Below, in pieces: positions 48,501 to 59,905 of a DNA stretch of 64,000 nt. Both the position numbers and the translations under genes were made by a program. The stretch lies in NCBI GenBank assembly GCA_037178975.1, contig JASJZH010000005.1:6820001-6884000 (forward strand), given 5' to 3'. The DNA is from Oscheius tipulae. Its lineage: Eukaryota; Nematoda; Chromadorea; Rhabditida; Rhabditidae. The notes below the pieces were generated by a model. It worked only from the letters and a program-made list of their open reading frames with translations, was not told where the DNA came from and did not search any database. How positions within the stretch are numbered: the stretch's first letter is position 1; every line of letters begins with the position of its first letter.

Positions 48501-51327
48501 TGCGCAATTTCCCCCTCTCCAAAGAGAAAAGAGACAATACGAGTAGTCGGTGTAACATTAACATAACAAGGGCGGTCAGTCTTTTTGACTAATTGAGCGC
48601 GACGACGGGACCAGATGGTCCTCCTTGAGGAACATTCCATTAGAGATGAAGACAGATGGTTCCGTGGCACATTGAGAGGGTGTGAAAATATGGCAATAAG
48701 TGCTTTGACAGGAGAGTTGCGAGTTCAGGTTGAGATTGGGGACAGGGCACTGTGATGGCTCAAGCGAGTGGTTTACAAAACCAAAGATGTACGTAACTTT
48801 TGAAATCGGTCAACCTCAGGCAAAGGAGCTGACTCGCTATAGTATTAGAGGTCCCACAACGGAAGACGAGGCTTCAGGGACTACAAGTTTGTGAATTCTG
48901 CTGTACATTCTGGGCATTTTTGCAAGATGACTCAAAAAGGGTGTTTCGGCTGCCTCTCGTGTCTTTGTTTGTCTGCGAAGATAAAATCTCGTGTTGGTTT
49001 GTGTCATACTGTATCAACGGACACACACTGATTACAGTAGTTCAAAGGCTGAGCCGCAGTTGCATCCTACATCTGCTCAGAGAGAGACAGCCCTACCGCA
49101 ATTAGCTAATTATGGGAACAGCCGAGGGCTTATCCCTTTTGGGGGACAAACATTTATGGAGACGGATTTTGACCGGGAAAGGAGCAAAGGAGAGAAGGAC
49201 GGTACGACGGCCTGGTGCTGTTGTAAATGAAACGACATTGTGTGAGAAAGAGGACGTCGATTCGAGACGTACAAAGGAGGCAACGAGGGCCCATTGTGCG
49301 CCGACTGGACCCCGTGATTCACACAGAAACGCCACAATTCAATGGCACTTAGCACACTGTCTTCAGTCTGGTTGGTTTGGCTACTGTCTTCATTTCCAGC
49401 GCTTCTGGCATCATCATGGGCTGTTTTTGTCTTTTATGAATTCCAGATGTTACAGTCACGTTTTGAGATTCCTCGTCCCTTGCCGTTTTTAAGCCAGTAC
49501 TGTCTCCACGACGATACTAACCAGCGTGTTCTGTTCTTCCTCTATCTTTTAGTCCTCTTAGGAACAAGCTATTTTATCCTTCTAGTCGATTTACATCGCT
49601 TCAGTTCTTGCTCACTGTTTCGACCTTTTACACCTATCGCCTCAGGAGTCTTCTCGTATTGTTTACAAACTGAATAGAAATGTCGAAGCTTTGAAGCTGC
49701 CGACATCCTCAAAAGAACCCAGTCATACTGGTTGGGAAACTGTCACTCAAAGCAGACCGCTGGGTGCAAAGGGCTACAGGGGACTGGTAACATTTGGATA
49801 CTTGTTTGTTGATCTTGTCTCTACGACAAATAGTAGGCCATGGTAAGTAACTGTGAGGTCGCGTGGGGGTAATCCTGTTGGCTGACAGCTTGATAACCAC
49901 CACCCGGCTGGATAATCCTCCTACTCCGAGTGAAGGTTACGGTATTGACCTCGAAGGACGAGAGTTCAAGACAATCTGCTGGAGTCCGCGTCAAGGACTC
50001 GCCCTCAACGATTAGGCCTTGCGGCACGAAATAAGGGACTTGATCGACTGAAACTAAGGAGAGGGAAGTTATGCTCATTTTCGAGTATACGGTAGCGAGA
50101 AGATTTGACTATTGAGGCGTCGCTGATCCGCTCAAACGTAGAGTCAATCCGATTTGGGGAGAGGAGAAAGGAAGGAACTTTTAGATAGAGTGCGCGAGAG
50201 AGGGACACGGAGGAATCTTCCGTGACAGGTTTTTTGTGTCCCGGCTGTAAACTATCGCCATCACATTATGCGAGGCGGCATTCTCTTGACGAATGGGTGT
50301 TAAGACAGAGGGACCAATGTCTTTTCAGAAGACTAGAAGTTGAACAATGGATAATAATAGGCTTACATCCCGAAAAAGAGTGCTAGTAGGAAACAGAGTA
50401 GCAAGAGAGCAATTCACTCTTTTGGGGTTTCAGGAAGCTGATCATATTATGAGTACCTGTAGTTCAGTAACCGCCTGTGGCTTTAAAATAAATGACATGT
50501 CAAGGGACTGATGGCAAGCGAGTTCTGATTAACTCTTCTGCACGAGAACTGTGTTATTGGGATAGTTGGTCAAAAAGACCGAGCTGTTGAGCCAGATCGA
50601 TGATAGCCTGAAAACAAGACATTTGTACAGGACCATGATCGCATTAACAGAAAGAAAATAGTAGTGCTGGTACAGCTGAAAGAGCCCACCATCATGGAGT
50701 TAGGAGCCTACAAAATTATCAACGTTTACTTTTCACTGTAACTCAACGAGCCTTCTCACCTGAAGGTCAATAGTTTTAACTGTCTTTTAGACTGTCAATA
50801 TCTTTCTCTCTTTCTCTCTCTACCTCTTGAGGACGACGGCAATAATTAGCATGCCTCCAGCCCTCCTTGGCCAGCGTCAAGGTCGAATCATTTTATTTGT
50901 TTTATCCGGTCCCGCAACCCTCGGTCCGAATTTACGACCTCTTAATCGGTTCGGTGAAGAGGGATGACGGGAAAAGGAAGGATGGAGATTCCAGATTCAG
51001 GGAACAGGTACACGACCAGCTGTTGCCATGTCCACCTGTGTCTCTTGTCTCATATTGCTCCGACCAGCTGGCTCTCGGATCATTGTTCTTGGACCAAGTT
51101 GTGCGGAAAACGATTAGCCGACGAGAGATAGTCATCTCGACATGGCCCGGAGGATAATCACCATGTTCTGTCAGCTGAGTTGGAGGCAGTCGACCAGAGG
51201 GAACAGGACATCTGGAGCCACTTGACGCATCATCCACAAATCTGTATTGCGAGAGTAAGGACATAGTAATTAACACATGTCGGAAGAGGCTGTGAACATA
51301 TGGATTTGGATGAAGAGAAAGAGAGGG

Positions 51328-51332
<5 letters not shown>

Positions 51333-51393
<61 letters not shown>

Positions 51394-51394
51394 T
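51333..51394. repeat. (CT)n microsatellite
   Basis: About thirty CT units with a single interruption (CTAT) at about 51378-51381. Likely length-polymorphic. It could also act as a GAGA-type element. Confidence 0.95.
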
Positions 51395-52114
51395 TACTTA
51401 GATGACCCCGATATTCATGAGCTTCTTTCGAAGAAATGGAATCTTCGTATGGTATCGGAAGTGTACGGAGCTGACTGAATATACCGTTTATCTCATTATC
51501 TTTTGTATTGTGCAGCTGTTTGTGGAAAGACGATCTGCTCAGAACAGTATCCAGCACTTGTTACGGTACACAAGGGCTAACAGGTGGTAGTATTGCGCTT
51601 CCACTAGTTGCATCACCGTCACTGTAAATCAAAGAAACTTGTTGTTCACAAAGACTCGGCGCTTCCTCTCGGTCTTCCTGTAGAGATTGACAGGCTTCCG
51701 CACTCCCGCCCTTGAAGATATTCGGTCGATTGAGCAGCCGATTGAGTCGGAAAAGAGCGTCTTTGTGATCGTGGATGAAAAAGTCACATCATCAGCACGG
51801 TTCACTACCGCCAGTTGATGAAAAAGTTAACATCTTCATGCCGCGGCGGCAGGTTTCCCTCGTGAAGATTATGAACGAAAGACATGGGAAAGAAAATCGT
51901 TATTGAGAAAAGTTTATGAACTGTTTCTGCAGAACTCACAATCAGCCAGTTGATGGGACGATACCGTACAAAAATATAACGATACGCATTTTTACGCGGG
52001 GATTCAAACAACTCTAAATTACTTGTAAACTTTTATGTGGGTCTCTATTTGCATCTACCGTAAAAGTTCTAATATAAGGATTCCCTTACGTAAGAAATAC
52101 GCAATTACGTATTC

Positions 52115-52241
52115 GCGTTTTTCGGGGTCGAGGCGACTTTTTCTGACTTTCTGGTGTTCTGCAAAGTTGTAGCCCGTGATCTGCTCTACAAGTTTGCAGA
52201 ACATCAGAAAGTCAGAAAAAGTCGTCTTGAGCCCGAAAAAC
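52115..52241. repeat. Inverted-repeat element with 57-58 bp arms
   Basis: The left arm (52115-52172, starting cgtttttcgg) and right arm (52185-52241, ending ccgaaaaacg) are near-perfect reverse complements around about 12 nt. The 19-mer TGTTCTGCAAAGTTGTAGC at 52155 recurs at 27800-27818 in a more degraded copy, and a related half-site lies at 60760-60777, so this is a dispersed family, probably MITE-like. Confidence 0.8.
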
Positions 52242-52466
52242 GTATCAGCTATAGGCTCGCAATCTGTTATATGTACAAGCGTTTTTTTTTCTTAGAGTGC
52301 GTCAAAATACTTGCATGCATCTTATTCTCCTCTTGCTTTTACTCATTTACCCAGAAGGAAAGACCTTTTCGGAGTAACGAAATAGCATTTTCGCTCAAAC
52401 GCTGATTGTTTACAACTTCTGAAATTGCACCAGCGCAGGAGCTTTCGTAACAAACTCTTCTTACAG

Positions 52467-53839
52467 ATGTTTCCATTGAGATGCTCCAAACTTCTCTGTG
52501 TCCAACTTCGGACGTTCTCAAAGACGATTCCTCGACTCGACCGATTTTCTCGCGATTCTCTCCGGAACAGGATCTACAAACAGAACATAAAGGATTTGGC
52601 TAAGCAGAACATACAGGCTCCAGGTACGCAGTTTTCTTGAAAAAAAATTACAAAGTTTTCAGGCCCATCGACACTACCATACGCCGGAGATGTTGTAGCA
52701 CTAAGGCCGTCTAGAGATCTATGGAAAGCGCTAGGATTCACGGCGTTTGTAAGTTTCTCAAGTCGTTATTTTTCGAATTTTGTCCTAGAACTGTTATTTC
52801 ATAAAAGACTGATCGTTTATCAAGAGCATCCGCGATACGCTGTTTTCTAGGTAGGAGTGACGTCATTCACGCTGGCAGTGGTGTCAGATCTCGAACGGAC
52901 CCGCAAACTGCCCAAGACTCTCCAACAGGCAGCCACGAACTTCTTCAACGAGACCTTCCGAGGCGTCCCAGACAATGAAAACAACCTTACGTGGAAGCAG
53001 TTGTCCGCCGGAGAGAAGAACTGTTTCTACCTCGTCGGAGCCAATCTTCTAGTTTTTGTGCTGTGGCGAGTCAAGGCACTACAACCATTCATGTGGAGAT
53101 ACTTCACCAATAGTTTTGCTTCACGTAGGTTCCAGTTTCGTCCTCCTTTAGTCCGAAACTTCAGGTAGTTTATGTCTACCAATGCTACTCAGTGCCTTCT
53201 CTCATTCGAATCTTCTCCATTTTGGGTTAAACATGTACGTCGTGTATTCATTCGCCAGTCTAGCAGCCGATAAGTTTCTAGGAGTTGATCAGGTATGTGT
53301 TTTTTATTTTATTTTGATAGTCTAAACGGTCGTTTGCCTTCGGAAAAGTCCATGCAATCATCAACAAGATGATCCTCTATCGTCCTTTCGCACGATCTCT
53401 AATAGTACTTTTTCAGTTCTGGGGATTCTATTGCGTAGCCGCCGTAGTCTCTTCTCTCGCCTCTCTGCTGCACAAATCGGCTGTTCGCTCGTCAGTCAGA
53501 GCTCTCGGAGCGGAAAGTTTCGTCCTGTTCGTTCAAACAATCGCATTCCAGAGCGGAGCCATCCTCGCTCTGCTAACCTACACGTGCATGAAAATGCCTG
53601 ATGCTCGTCTTAAGATTGTTTTCGTGCCCTTCTTTGACTTTTCCGCCCAGGCAGCCGTCTTCGGGATTTTACTGTTCGATCTTTGTGGTCTCGTCTTCAA
53701 ATTCCGCCTCTTCGATCACGCGGCACATCTGGGAGGAGCTCTTTTTGGCGTGTTCTACGCCCTTCTAGGCGAACATTTCATTTGGCAACATTACGGAAAT
53801 CTTGTGGAAGAATATTATCGGAAAATTAGGAAAGAATAA
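52467..53839 (+). CDS. PARL: PARL-type mitochondrial rhomboid protease
   Basis: Inner-mitochondrial-membrane serine protease processing PINK1- and PGAM5-type substrates. Five exons: 52467-52623, 52663-52748, 52851-53124, 53165-53292, 53417-53839; 355 residues as written. The amino end (MFPLRCSKLLCVQLRTFSKT) is a basic mitochondrial leader. The rhomboid core shows CLPMLLSAFSHSNLLHFGLN (the HxxxN region), the catalytic Ser in QSGAIL (S261), and DHAAHLGGALFG with the catalytic His (H319). Family members read LGASGAI, whereas here 13 codons (53513-53551) separate LGA from SGAI; see findings. The ATG abuts the acceptor CTTCTTACAG. A polyadenylation signal at 53835-53840 overlaps the stop codon. 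Confidence 0.9.
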
Positions 53840-54124
53840 AAAGTGTTGACTTCATTTGCGTTATAAAACTATACAATGTTGGTGGAGCTAGATGCTCACG
53901 TGCAAGAACCCGATTTGAATGGGGGGGAAGAGAAACACAAGGACGAGTAGGACTCCGGATTAATATATGAGACGGTAGAGGATGAGATACTCGTAGATAG
54001 CAAGAACCTACAAATAGAAACCGGAGCAGAAACAAGGAAGAAAAAGATTGTAGGGGTAGATTCGAGGGCGCAATAGTTTGACTGTAGTTTCACCGGTTGA
54101 TCACTGTTTACAGGAGTCGTCGAT

Positions 54125-56947
54125 TTAAGCCATGTAGTTGTAGAGTCGATGGTTCTGGGCATCACGGGCCAGATACTCGCGCTCAATTAGCGATTCGATT
54201 CGTTTCTTGATCAGCTGCGGAGACGGCATGAAGCGATGCTTCAGCTGATTGGTGACCTCGGTGACGAGATTATTGTGATCCATCTGTTTGCGAGACTTCA
54301 TGATACGGACAATGGCCGCCTCAACCTCGTGCTTTCTGTCTTCGTCAATCTGGAAATCGAAATTTACGAGTAAAACTTGAATACTCACCTTATTCTTGAT
54401 CTCCTTCCTCTCCGGTTCCGCATCGCTCTTTGTGGCGACGAGTTGAATCTTGATGCGATTCAACTTCGAATTGAACGAGTCGTTGACGGAGAACTCGTCA
54501 TTGCCGTCAATATCCTTGCCCTTTCCTTTCCTGGCCAAAATACGCTGTGTCGGCTTGCCCATGGCCAACGACTGCAGGATCTTCTTTAGCTCTTTGTCAG
54601 GCACTTGGGTGTCGGCCTGAAAACGTTTTCTATTGAAGCATTTGGGAGCACGTACCATGAGCTCGTTGAATGTCATTTTAGACTTGGCATTGAATCTCAT
54701 GAGAACGACCATGGTCTGCGTGGTGGTCTGCAGGATCTTTTCACGCCTGACATTCTGTGAGCTAGAGCTGCTTCCCGCTTCTTCCTGCTGACTGGCATCT
54801 TCGAGGGGTGGTCCATAGAAGATGGCCTTGATGTCAGCACTTCCCAGCATTGTGTTCAAGGTTATCTTTCGGCCGCTATGCTTCTGCACGTAGAAATCTT
54901 CGAAGGTCTGCAATATTTGTGTTTGACAACTATATAATAGAAAGAATCACCTTGAAGCTGGTCATGCATACAGTTGGCAGGATACAGATAGTACTAGAAC
55001 TTTGTGTCGGCCAGATTCCGGCAGTCAGAACACGAACGTTGATGTCGACCGGATCACGTTGACGAATCTAAGCATGTTTTTAAAAAGGCAACAAGAATAA
55101 ATGACGAACCTGAAGACTGCTGTCTCTGTGTTCCCTAAAGCTGCTGGTCAAAGTGGCCCATATTTCCTTGTCGCGGAACATGTTCTCCAATTTCTGAGTG
55201 AATTGACAGCCGCATTCCGTCTTTAGCTTGCTCAACATGGCCTTCTCAGCATCGTCCGAAATGCTCTTGTCGAGTAGAAGTCTCTTGGCCAAATGCTGCT
55301 TGTAGAACTTTTCAAAGATGTCCTTCTCCTGCAGGAAACGGAACAGGACCATAGCTTTGTCTAGATAGGCTTCTATCTCATTGTCTCCGACCACGCGATT
55401 TCCTTTCTTGAGTTTCTCATCCATGTAGAGCGAGAGATACTCCGGACTCTTCTGGTTCTTATTGAAGAAGCTCTCGAAGTCATTTTGGATGCGGTTCTTG
55501 AACAGTTTGTCATTGCCGAATGCGTCAAAGAGGAAATGGTCACAGCGATCTTTCAGATTCAGAAGAGACTGGATGTACTTGACGGGATTGTTGGCCAGCT
55601 CGCCCGTCTCGCTCACAATGGCGTCTCCGAGACCGCAGAGATATCTGCAATAGATTCAATTGAAAAATTATTTAAAAAGAACCCACTTGCTAAGAGCTAT
55701 AGTCATGGTCTGGAGGCCATTCTCGACACGACGTAGCAGCCTGTACATTCTTCTCAGATCATCGACTTGATCGTTGGCCAGCATGTGCTGCACCCCGCTA
55801 TCTTCCATGTTAACAATCGTTTGAAGATGGCTCGTAATTAGCACATTGTCCAGAACATCGAGAACCTTGTTTTCCGTCTCTTGGTCCAGATATCTCTTGG
55901 CTCTGTTCATCTCGTTCTCCAGACAGCTCTCGACCTCGCGCGTGTACGTGCTCGAATTCTTCGCCTCGAGATACTTCTGTCCCTGCTGCCTGTAGTATTC
56001 GGCTGTCTCGAAGAGGAACGGCTCTTCGAACTCTTGCACGTATACACTTCGGTTATCTATTCCGAGCGAGACCAGCATCTGACAAGCCTGCTTGATTCCC
56101 ATCCTGAAGCATGGCTATGAAAAGGCAATGAAAAATCAGCTCACCAGTTGACGTTGGTTCCATTGCGCTCATCGGCAATCATGTTGATTAGAGTTGATCG
56201 GAGCTCATGGTTCACACCTCCGCGTTGCAAAACAGCATCTCTGCAAGGCCAAAATTACAAAAGATCCGACACAAGCAGACAGACAAGGACTACCGACAAA
56301 TGCTCACCTAAATACGATGAGACCTAGCGAGTAGACGTTTTCCACATTCTGTTGTGCGACATAGACCCTGTCCATGTACATCAAGATGTCTCTGATCATG
56401 ATCTGAATCGAAAAATGGATTGCACAAGAAGGACAAGCATACCATAGATGTGATGTGGTCATGCCAGACGCGGGTCAATGTATCCAGGAGTGTATTCTCA
56501 GCGATGGCTGTCAGGACTTGAGGGGCGATATAATTGGAGAGATGATCAGTCACGACACTTCGCAGACCGCCATAGAGCTTCTCTCCGTGCTTGTGAAGCA
56601 CCATTGTGTAGGCATTCCTGTAGAGTTCTTCGAAGCTGAGTCCCGAGTTGTTTTTTCGCTGGATTTCCTGTATGGCTTTTTCCAGAGTAGCCCATGTCTG
56701 CGTTACGAAGCTTCCATCCATGTTCGTCTGAAAATAACGCATCACAGGAGCAAAAAAAAGTAGTTTTTATTTGTTGGGTATGCTAACGAAAGTAATTTGG
56801 GCAAACATACTGGCCGACAGGGTTTTCTTTGTCAACAAAGTTGTGTAATGTGGTACAAACTTTACAAACAAGATATAAACTTACAGGAAACGCACGAATG
56901 CGCATCATGGTCTTGCTAGAGTTGGCAGGCGGCGGCTGCCTTGACAT
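54125..56947 (-). CDS. cul-3: Cullin-3, scaffold of BTB-type ubiquitin ligases
   Basis: Ten exons: 56947-56885, 56727-56443, 56402-56308, 56240-56145, 56103-55687, 55644-55110, 55067-54951, 54907-54656, 54616-54389, 54349-54125; 770 residues, close to the 768 of the human protein. The amino end MRIRAFP and [20 protein letters not shown] are almost identical to cullin-3, as are [14 protein letters not shown] and [16 protein letters not shown]. The cullin homology region includes [20 protein letters not shown] and [11 protein letters not shown]. The carboxyl winged helix contains the neddylation site IVRIMKSRK (K714) and ends EREYLAR...YNYMA. Introns 54350-54388 and 54617-54655 are both 39 nt and stop-free. 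The ATG follows an acceptor (ATTTTCAG) by one base. It binds BTB adaptors and the RING protein Rbx1. Confidence 0.97.
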
Positions 56948-57814
56948 GCTGAAAATGTTCCAGAAAATAATAAATTACAAGCACGAGTTGCTTATATAAA
57001 TTAAGAATAATAATTTTAGAGGAAATACGCTTGAGTTTGAGAAAAGAAACGTTGTTTGAAGTTAATGAAATTGGGAAGACAAAGGCAGAATTAATAATAG
57101 ATTCTTTTAAAATTTTTACGATTTGGTGATCTTTTTATAGGAATCGAACAAAACTGAGGAGAGCACTGCAAAGAGAAAAAGAGTCGCCGAATACTCAAGC
57201 CAAATTTGGCATAAAACTACAGATCAAGCGACATTTTCTGTCAAAATTGTACAACGGAATAAAGATTTTTCCATGCAGAAAAGAGACGGTTTCCAGCTGA
57301 TAGACTATCAGAGACGCCGTAGAATCTTGTCCGCAAGGCCCACCCGCGATCAATACGGACGTAACCGCTGCGAGTGCGCGCCACGGCCGAGAAATTCTCT
57401 GAAAGCACAACTGCTGACTTTGATTCTCTCTCGAATACTTCTTAATATTTTCCAATCATAGTAATAAAATGAACGGGAACCAGAAATAAAAAAAAGTAAT
57501 GACTAATGAGGAATCCACTAACTGTTTTGCAGTTAGTGGATTCCTCATTAGTGGTCAAACAATGGTAGGTTATTGTCGTGGCGAAAGCCTCTGCCAGCCT
57601 TGAATCCTCAGTTTTGAATTTACAGAAAATAGAAAATCCGACTATTCTTTAGTGATCTAAAAGCATTTTCTGACTCATGAGCATGTCTTTACAGTCATCA
57701 TTCCTTAGTCTCTCTCGACTAAACTCACTATATTGATCGCTGTCTGGGCATCAAATTGAGGTAAGATGCTTTATTTCTGAATAAAAAGGTTAAAACTAAG
57801 CAAAATGTACAATG
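56948..57814. other. Intergenic between cullin-3 and short minus-strand gene
   Basis: Promoter region of cullin-3, and a perfect hairpin at 57502-57552. A 62-codon plus-strand frame at 57273-57461 starts with ATG but lacks supporting signals. A minus-strand AATAAA at 57770-57775 ends the gene to the right. Confidence 0.4.
57502..57552. repeat. Perfect 23-bp hairpin
   Basis: Arms 57502-57524 and 57530-57552 are exact reverse complements separated by TTTTG. Flanking TGAC/GTCA bases extend the symmetry after a 3-nt offset. No reading frame is involved. Confidence 0.95.
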
Positions 57815-58027
57815 CTAGGAAGAGAGTAAGCTGTACCCGTGACAAACCCGGTGCAAAACAACGATAACCAAACAAACGATTAGAGCAGAGGTAAAGGCGA
57901 TCTTTACGACCGCCGAAGTTCTTCTCGAAGAAAGCGGAATATCACATCTCTCGCAGTTTCTGACAGCTTTTATGATGGAAAGAAGTCCGCCACCAGTTCG
58001 GACGGGCAAACTTCTTTTAATCGACAT
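57815..58027 (-). CDS. Short uncharacterised gene, probable membrane protein
   Basis: The frame from the ATG at 58027 to the TAG 57817-57815 encodes 70 residues: a basic amino half (MSIKRSLPVRTGGG, then NCERCDIPLSSRRTS) and one hydrophobic segment (IAFTSALIVCLVIVVL) near the carboxyl end. A minus-strand AATAAA at 57770-57775, about 40 bases past the stop, supports a transcript end. A competing start with better context exists at about 58143 (MAFVLIRTCLAPSGPMNMAE), in another frame that ends at a TAA; a splice might join that exon to the downstream sequence. I cannot decide between them. No family recognised. Confidence 0.4.
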   Translation of the reverse strand: MSIKRSLPVRTGGGLLSIIKAVRNCERCDIPLSSRRTSAVVKIAFTSALIVCLVIVVLHRVCHGYSLLSS

Positions 58028-58260
58028 AAAAAAATTGGGGTGGAGAAAATTTTGAGGCTGCTGATTGTGAGGTCCGCAGCATCTTCTGCCATATTCATTG
58101 GTCCAGAAGGGGCCAGACAAGTGCGAATCAAGACGAAAGCCATTTTGAACTAGGTGCGTACTCGCCTGAGAGAAGGATAACGACTGAAAAAACAAGTGAC
58201 CTCAAATTCTACTGGACAAGTGCAATAGCTTTATAAAAACTTTGACAATCGGAGGCAACA

Positions 58261-59548
58261 CTAATCTAAAGGAGAAGGAACGACGCCGAGTCGCTTGCAC
58301 TCGGTTTCAAAGACAATTTTGCGCCAGAGCTTGATCATGAAAGTCTCGGCGTCTTCGTCCAGAATCTAAATTCTCTTTTAGAAGGGTTTGAAAAAACTAA
58401 CCAGAGAGACGTCCGTTAGCAGCTTATATGGGTCCGATTCCTTAGCTATTTTGTCACAAATGTAGTCACAGAATGAATTTTCCTCTTCTCCAATGTACTC
58501 CGATAGGCGTTTCATGACCCACGGTCGCATTCGATTGTCCAGAAAATGTTCGTCCATTTGGGTGCGATCTACCGATGTGGCAAAGAGTTCTTCTGAACCG
58601 ATCAGCTTCGTGAAATTGAGAAAATGACCTACTTTTGTCCGTTGGCGTCTTCTGAAGAATGTCTTTGAACATTTTACTTCTTTCCTCCGGCGTAATATGC
58701 GCCGCTCTGTCTTCTTTTGTAATCTCGAACGGCTTGAGGGTTTTTCTGGTGCGCAAAAGATCAACTTCTTCCTCGTCCGCCGTATTGAAGACTTGGGCGG
58801 CTTTGGACTTCAATGCCGTCTTGACATCAATACTGACGGCGATTTTCTTCGGAAGAGTAGGCTGGAAGACGGTACTACCTGTAAAATTAAACAATTTGGA
58901 TAAATTGAGAATAAAGCCACCTTCAAATACTTGTGCGTAAGAAGCCGTCTTCGTTTGGGAAAGACTCGACTCTGCGCCTATTTTCTTGGGATCTTCCAGT
59001 TTTTCTTCGTCCTTTTTCGACTGCTTGCAGCCTTCGGGAGTTCTACTTTGCGATTCAATTGTCGTCTTGTCGAGTACAAGACGATTCACCGCCTTCAGTT
59101 CCTTCGCTTCGGCTTGTCTATCCTCCTCATCGTACCTTTTCTCACTCTCGAAAGCTCTTCTTCGTCTCTTCAACTCGCGGCCTTCGAACCAGCGAGAGTC
59201 ATCTTCCTCATCGCGATATTTAGCCAGAAATTTACGTAAATATTCGACTTCCTTCTCAGGAACACTGAGAATGAGCAAAAATGTATGTGAAACGAAAAAC
59301 GCGAACCGTTCGGCCGAAATCCTCGCCTCCCTTTTGTAATGATGTAGCCTCTTCTCTTCGCGCTCTTCCCACCTAGCCACCTGCAGTTTGTACTTCCTCT
59401 TTTTCATTTTCAGCTGGCGACGAAGTGCGACGATTTCCTCGTCGTCGGAGGAGGAGGAAGAGATAGACGAGTCGCTTCGGGAGGATTGTCGATCATGATG
59501 GGGTGGCCTCTCGTGCTTGGAGAAACTTGACGGCAAATTATAAGCCAT
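58261..59548 (-). CDS. RBM25: RBM25 homologue (splicing factor, PWI domain), RRM absent
   Basis: Five exons: 59548-59307, 59264-58921, 58878-58633, 58592-58402, 58365-58261; 375 residues. RBM25 is a U1-snRNP-associated alternative-splicing regulator. The central charged region (KYKLQVARWEEREEKRLHHY, VEYLRKFLAKYRDEEDD and RWFEGRELKRRRR) aligns with the family's YQERLKNWEIRERKK...LKEFLEDYDDDRDDPKYYRG block. The carboxyl PWI domain (about 275-365) includes KELFATSVD, MRPWVMKRLSEYIGEEE and FMIKLWRKIVFETECKRLG, matching IRPWINKKIIEYIGEEE. The usual amino RRM is absent: the protein starts MAYNLPSSFSKHERPP, two bases after a TTTTCAG acceptor, and the next gene upstream begins to close within 360 bases. 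The introns at 58879-58920 and 59265-59306 are both 42 nt and stop-free. Confidence 0.88.
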
Positions 59549-59905
59549 TTCTGAAAAGACAACAGGTTACAAAGATTCTTCGACTGGGAGAAAAGCAAAG
59601 TCTACGAGTGCGATTTTGTTTCCCCGGTAATTTTCTGCAGTAAGACATCGCTTGCAATTTTCACTATTGTTGAAAAAAAAACGTCAGAATTTTGTTTCTT
59701 TGTTCTTTGTTAAATACATAATCACGAGACCCAGAAAACATGCAAAAAAAGAAAAAGGGAAAAGAGCCCAGGGCAGTTTTTTTTTTTTTTTTGCTTTTTG
59801 CGCGCCAAAAAAATTGCTTCGTTTCAGGAACCAAATTCGACAAACTTCTTTTGATGGACTGACTGTCTCTGCCTTTTTGATCCACGATCAGATAGAACAT
59901 TTTAT

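Larger units (their letters stand above)
42888..52466. other. 9.6-kb gene-poor stretch 5' of SoxB gene
   Basis: The longest stretch without a supported gene. It contains CTACNGTAG palindromes (47008, 48369; another at 42511 lies in a Sox intron), an octamer site ATGCAAAT at 44160-44167 next to TAATCC sites, a doubled GTTAATTAG site at 45504-45523, a CT microsatellite at 51333-51394 and a hairpin element at 52115-52241. It is a likely regulatory landscape for the Sox gene. No open frame shows a domain. Confidence 0.4.

Noticed and set aside
57273-57461. 62-codon plus-strand ATG frame
   Set aside because: Basic and without motifs, with no acceptor, polyadenylation signal or conserved context.
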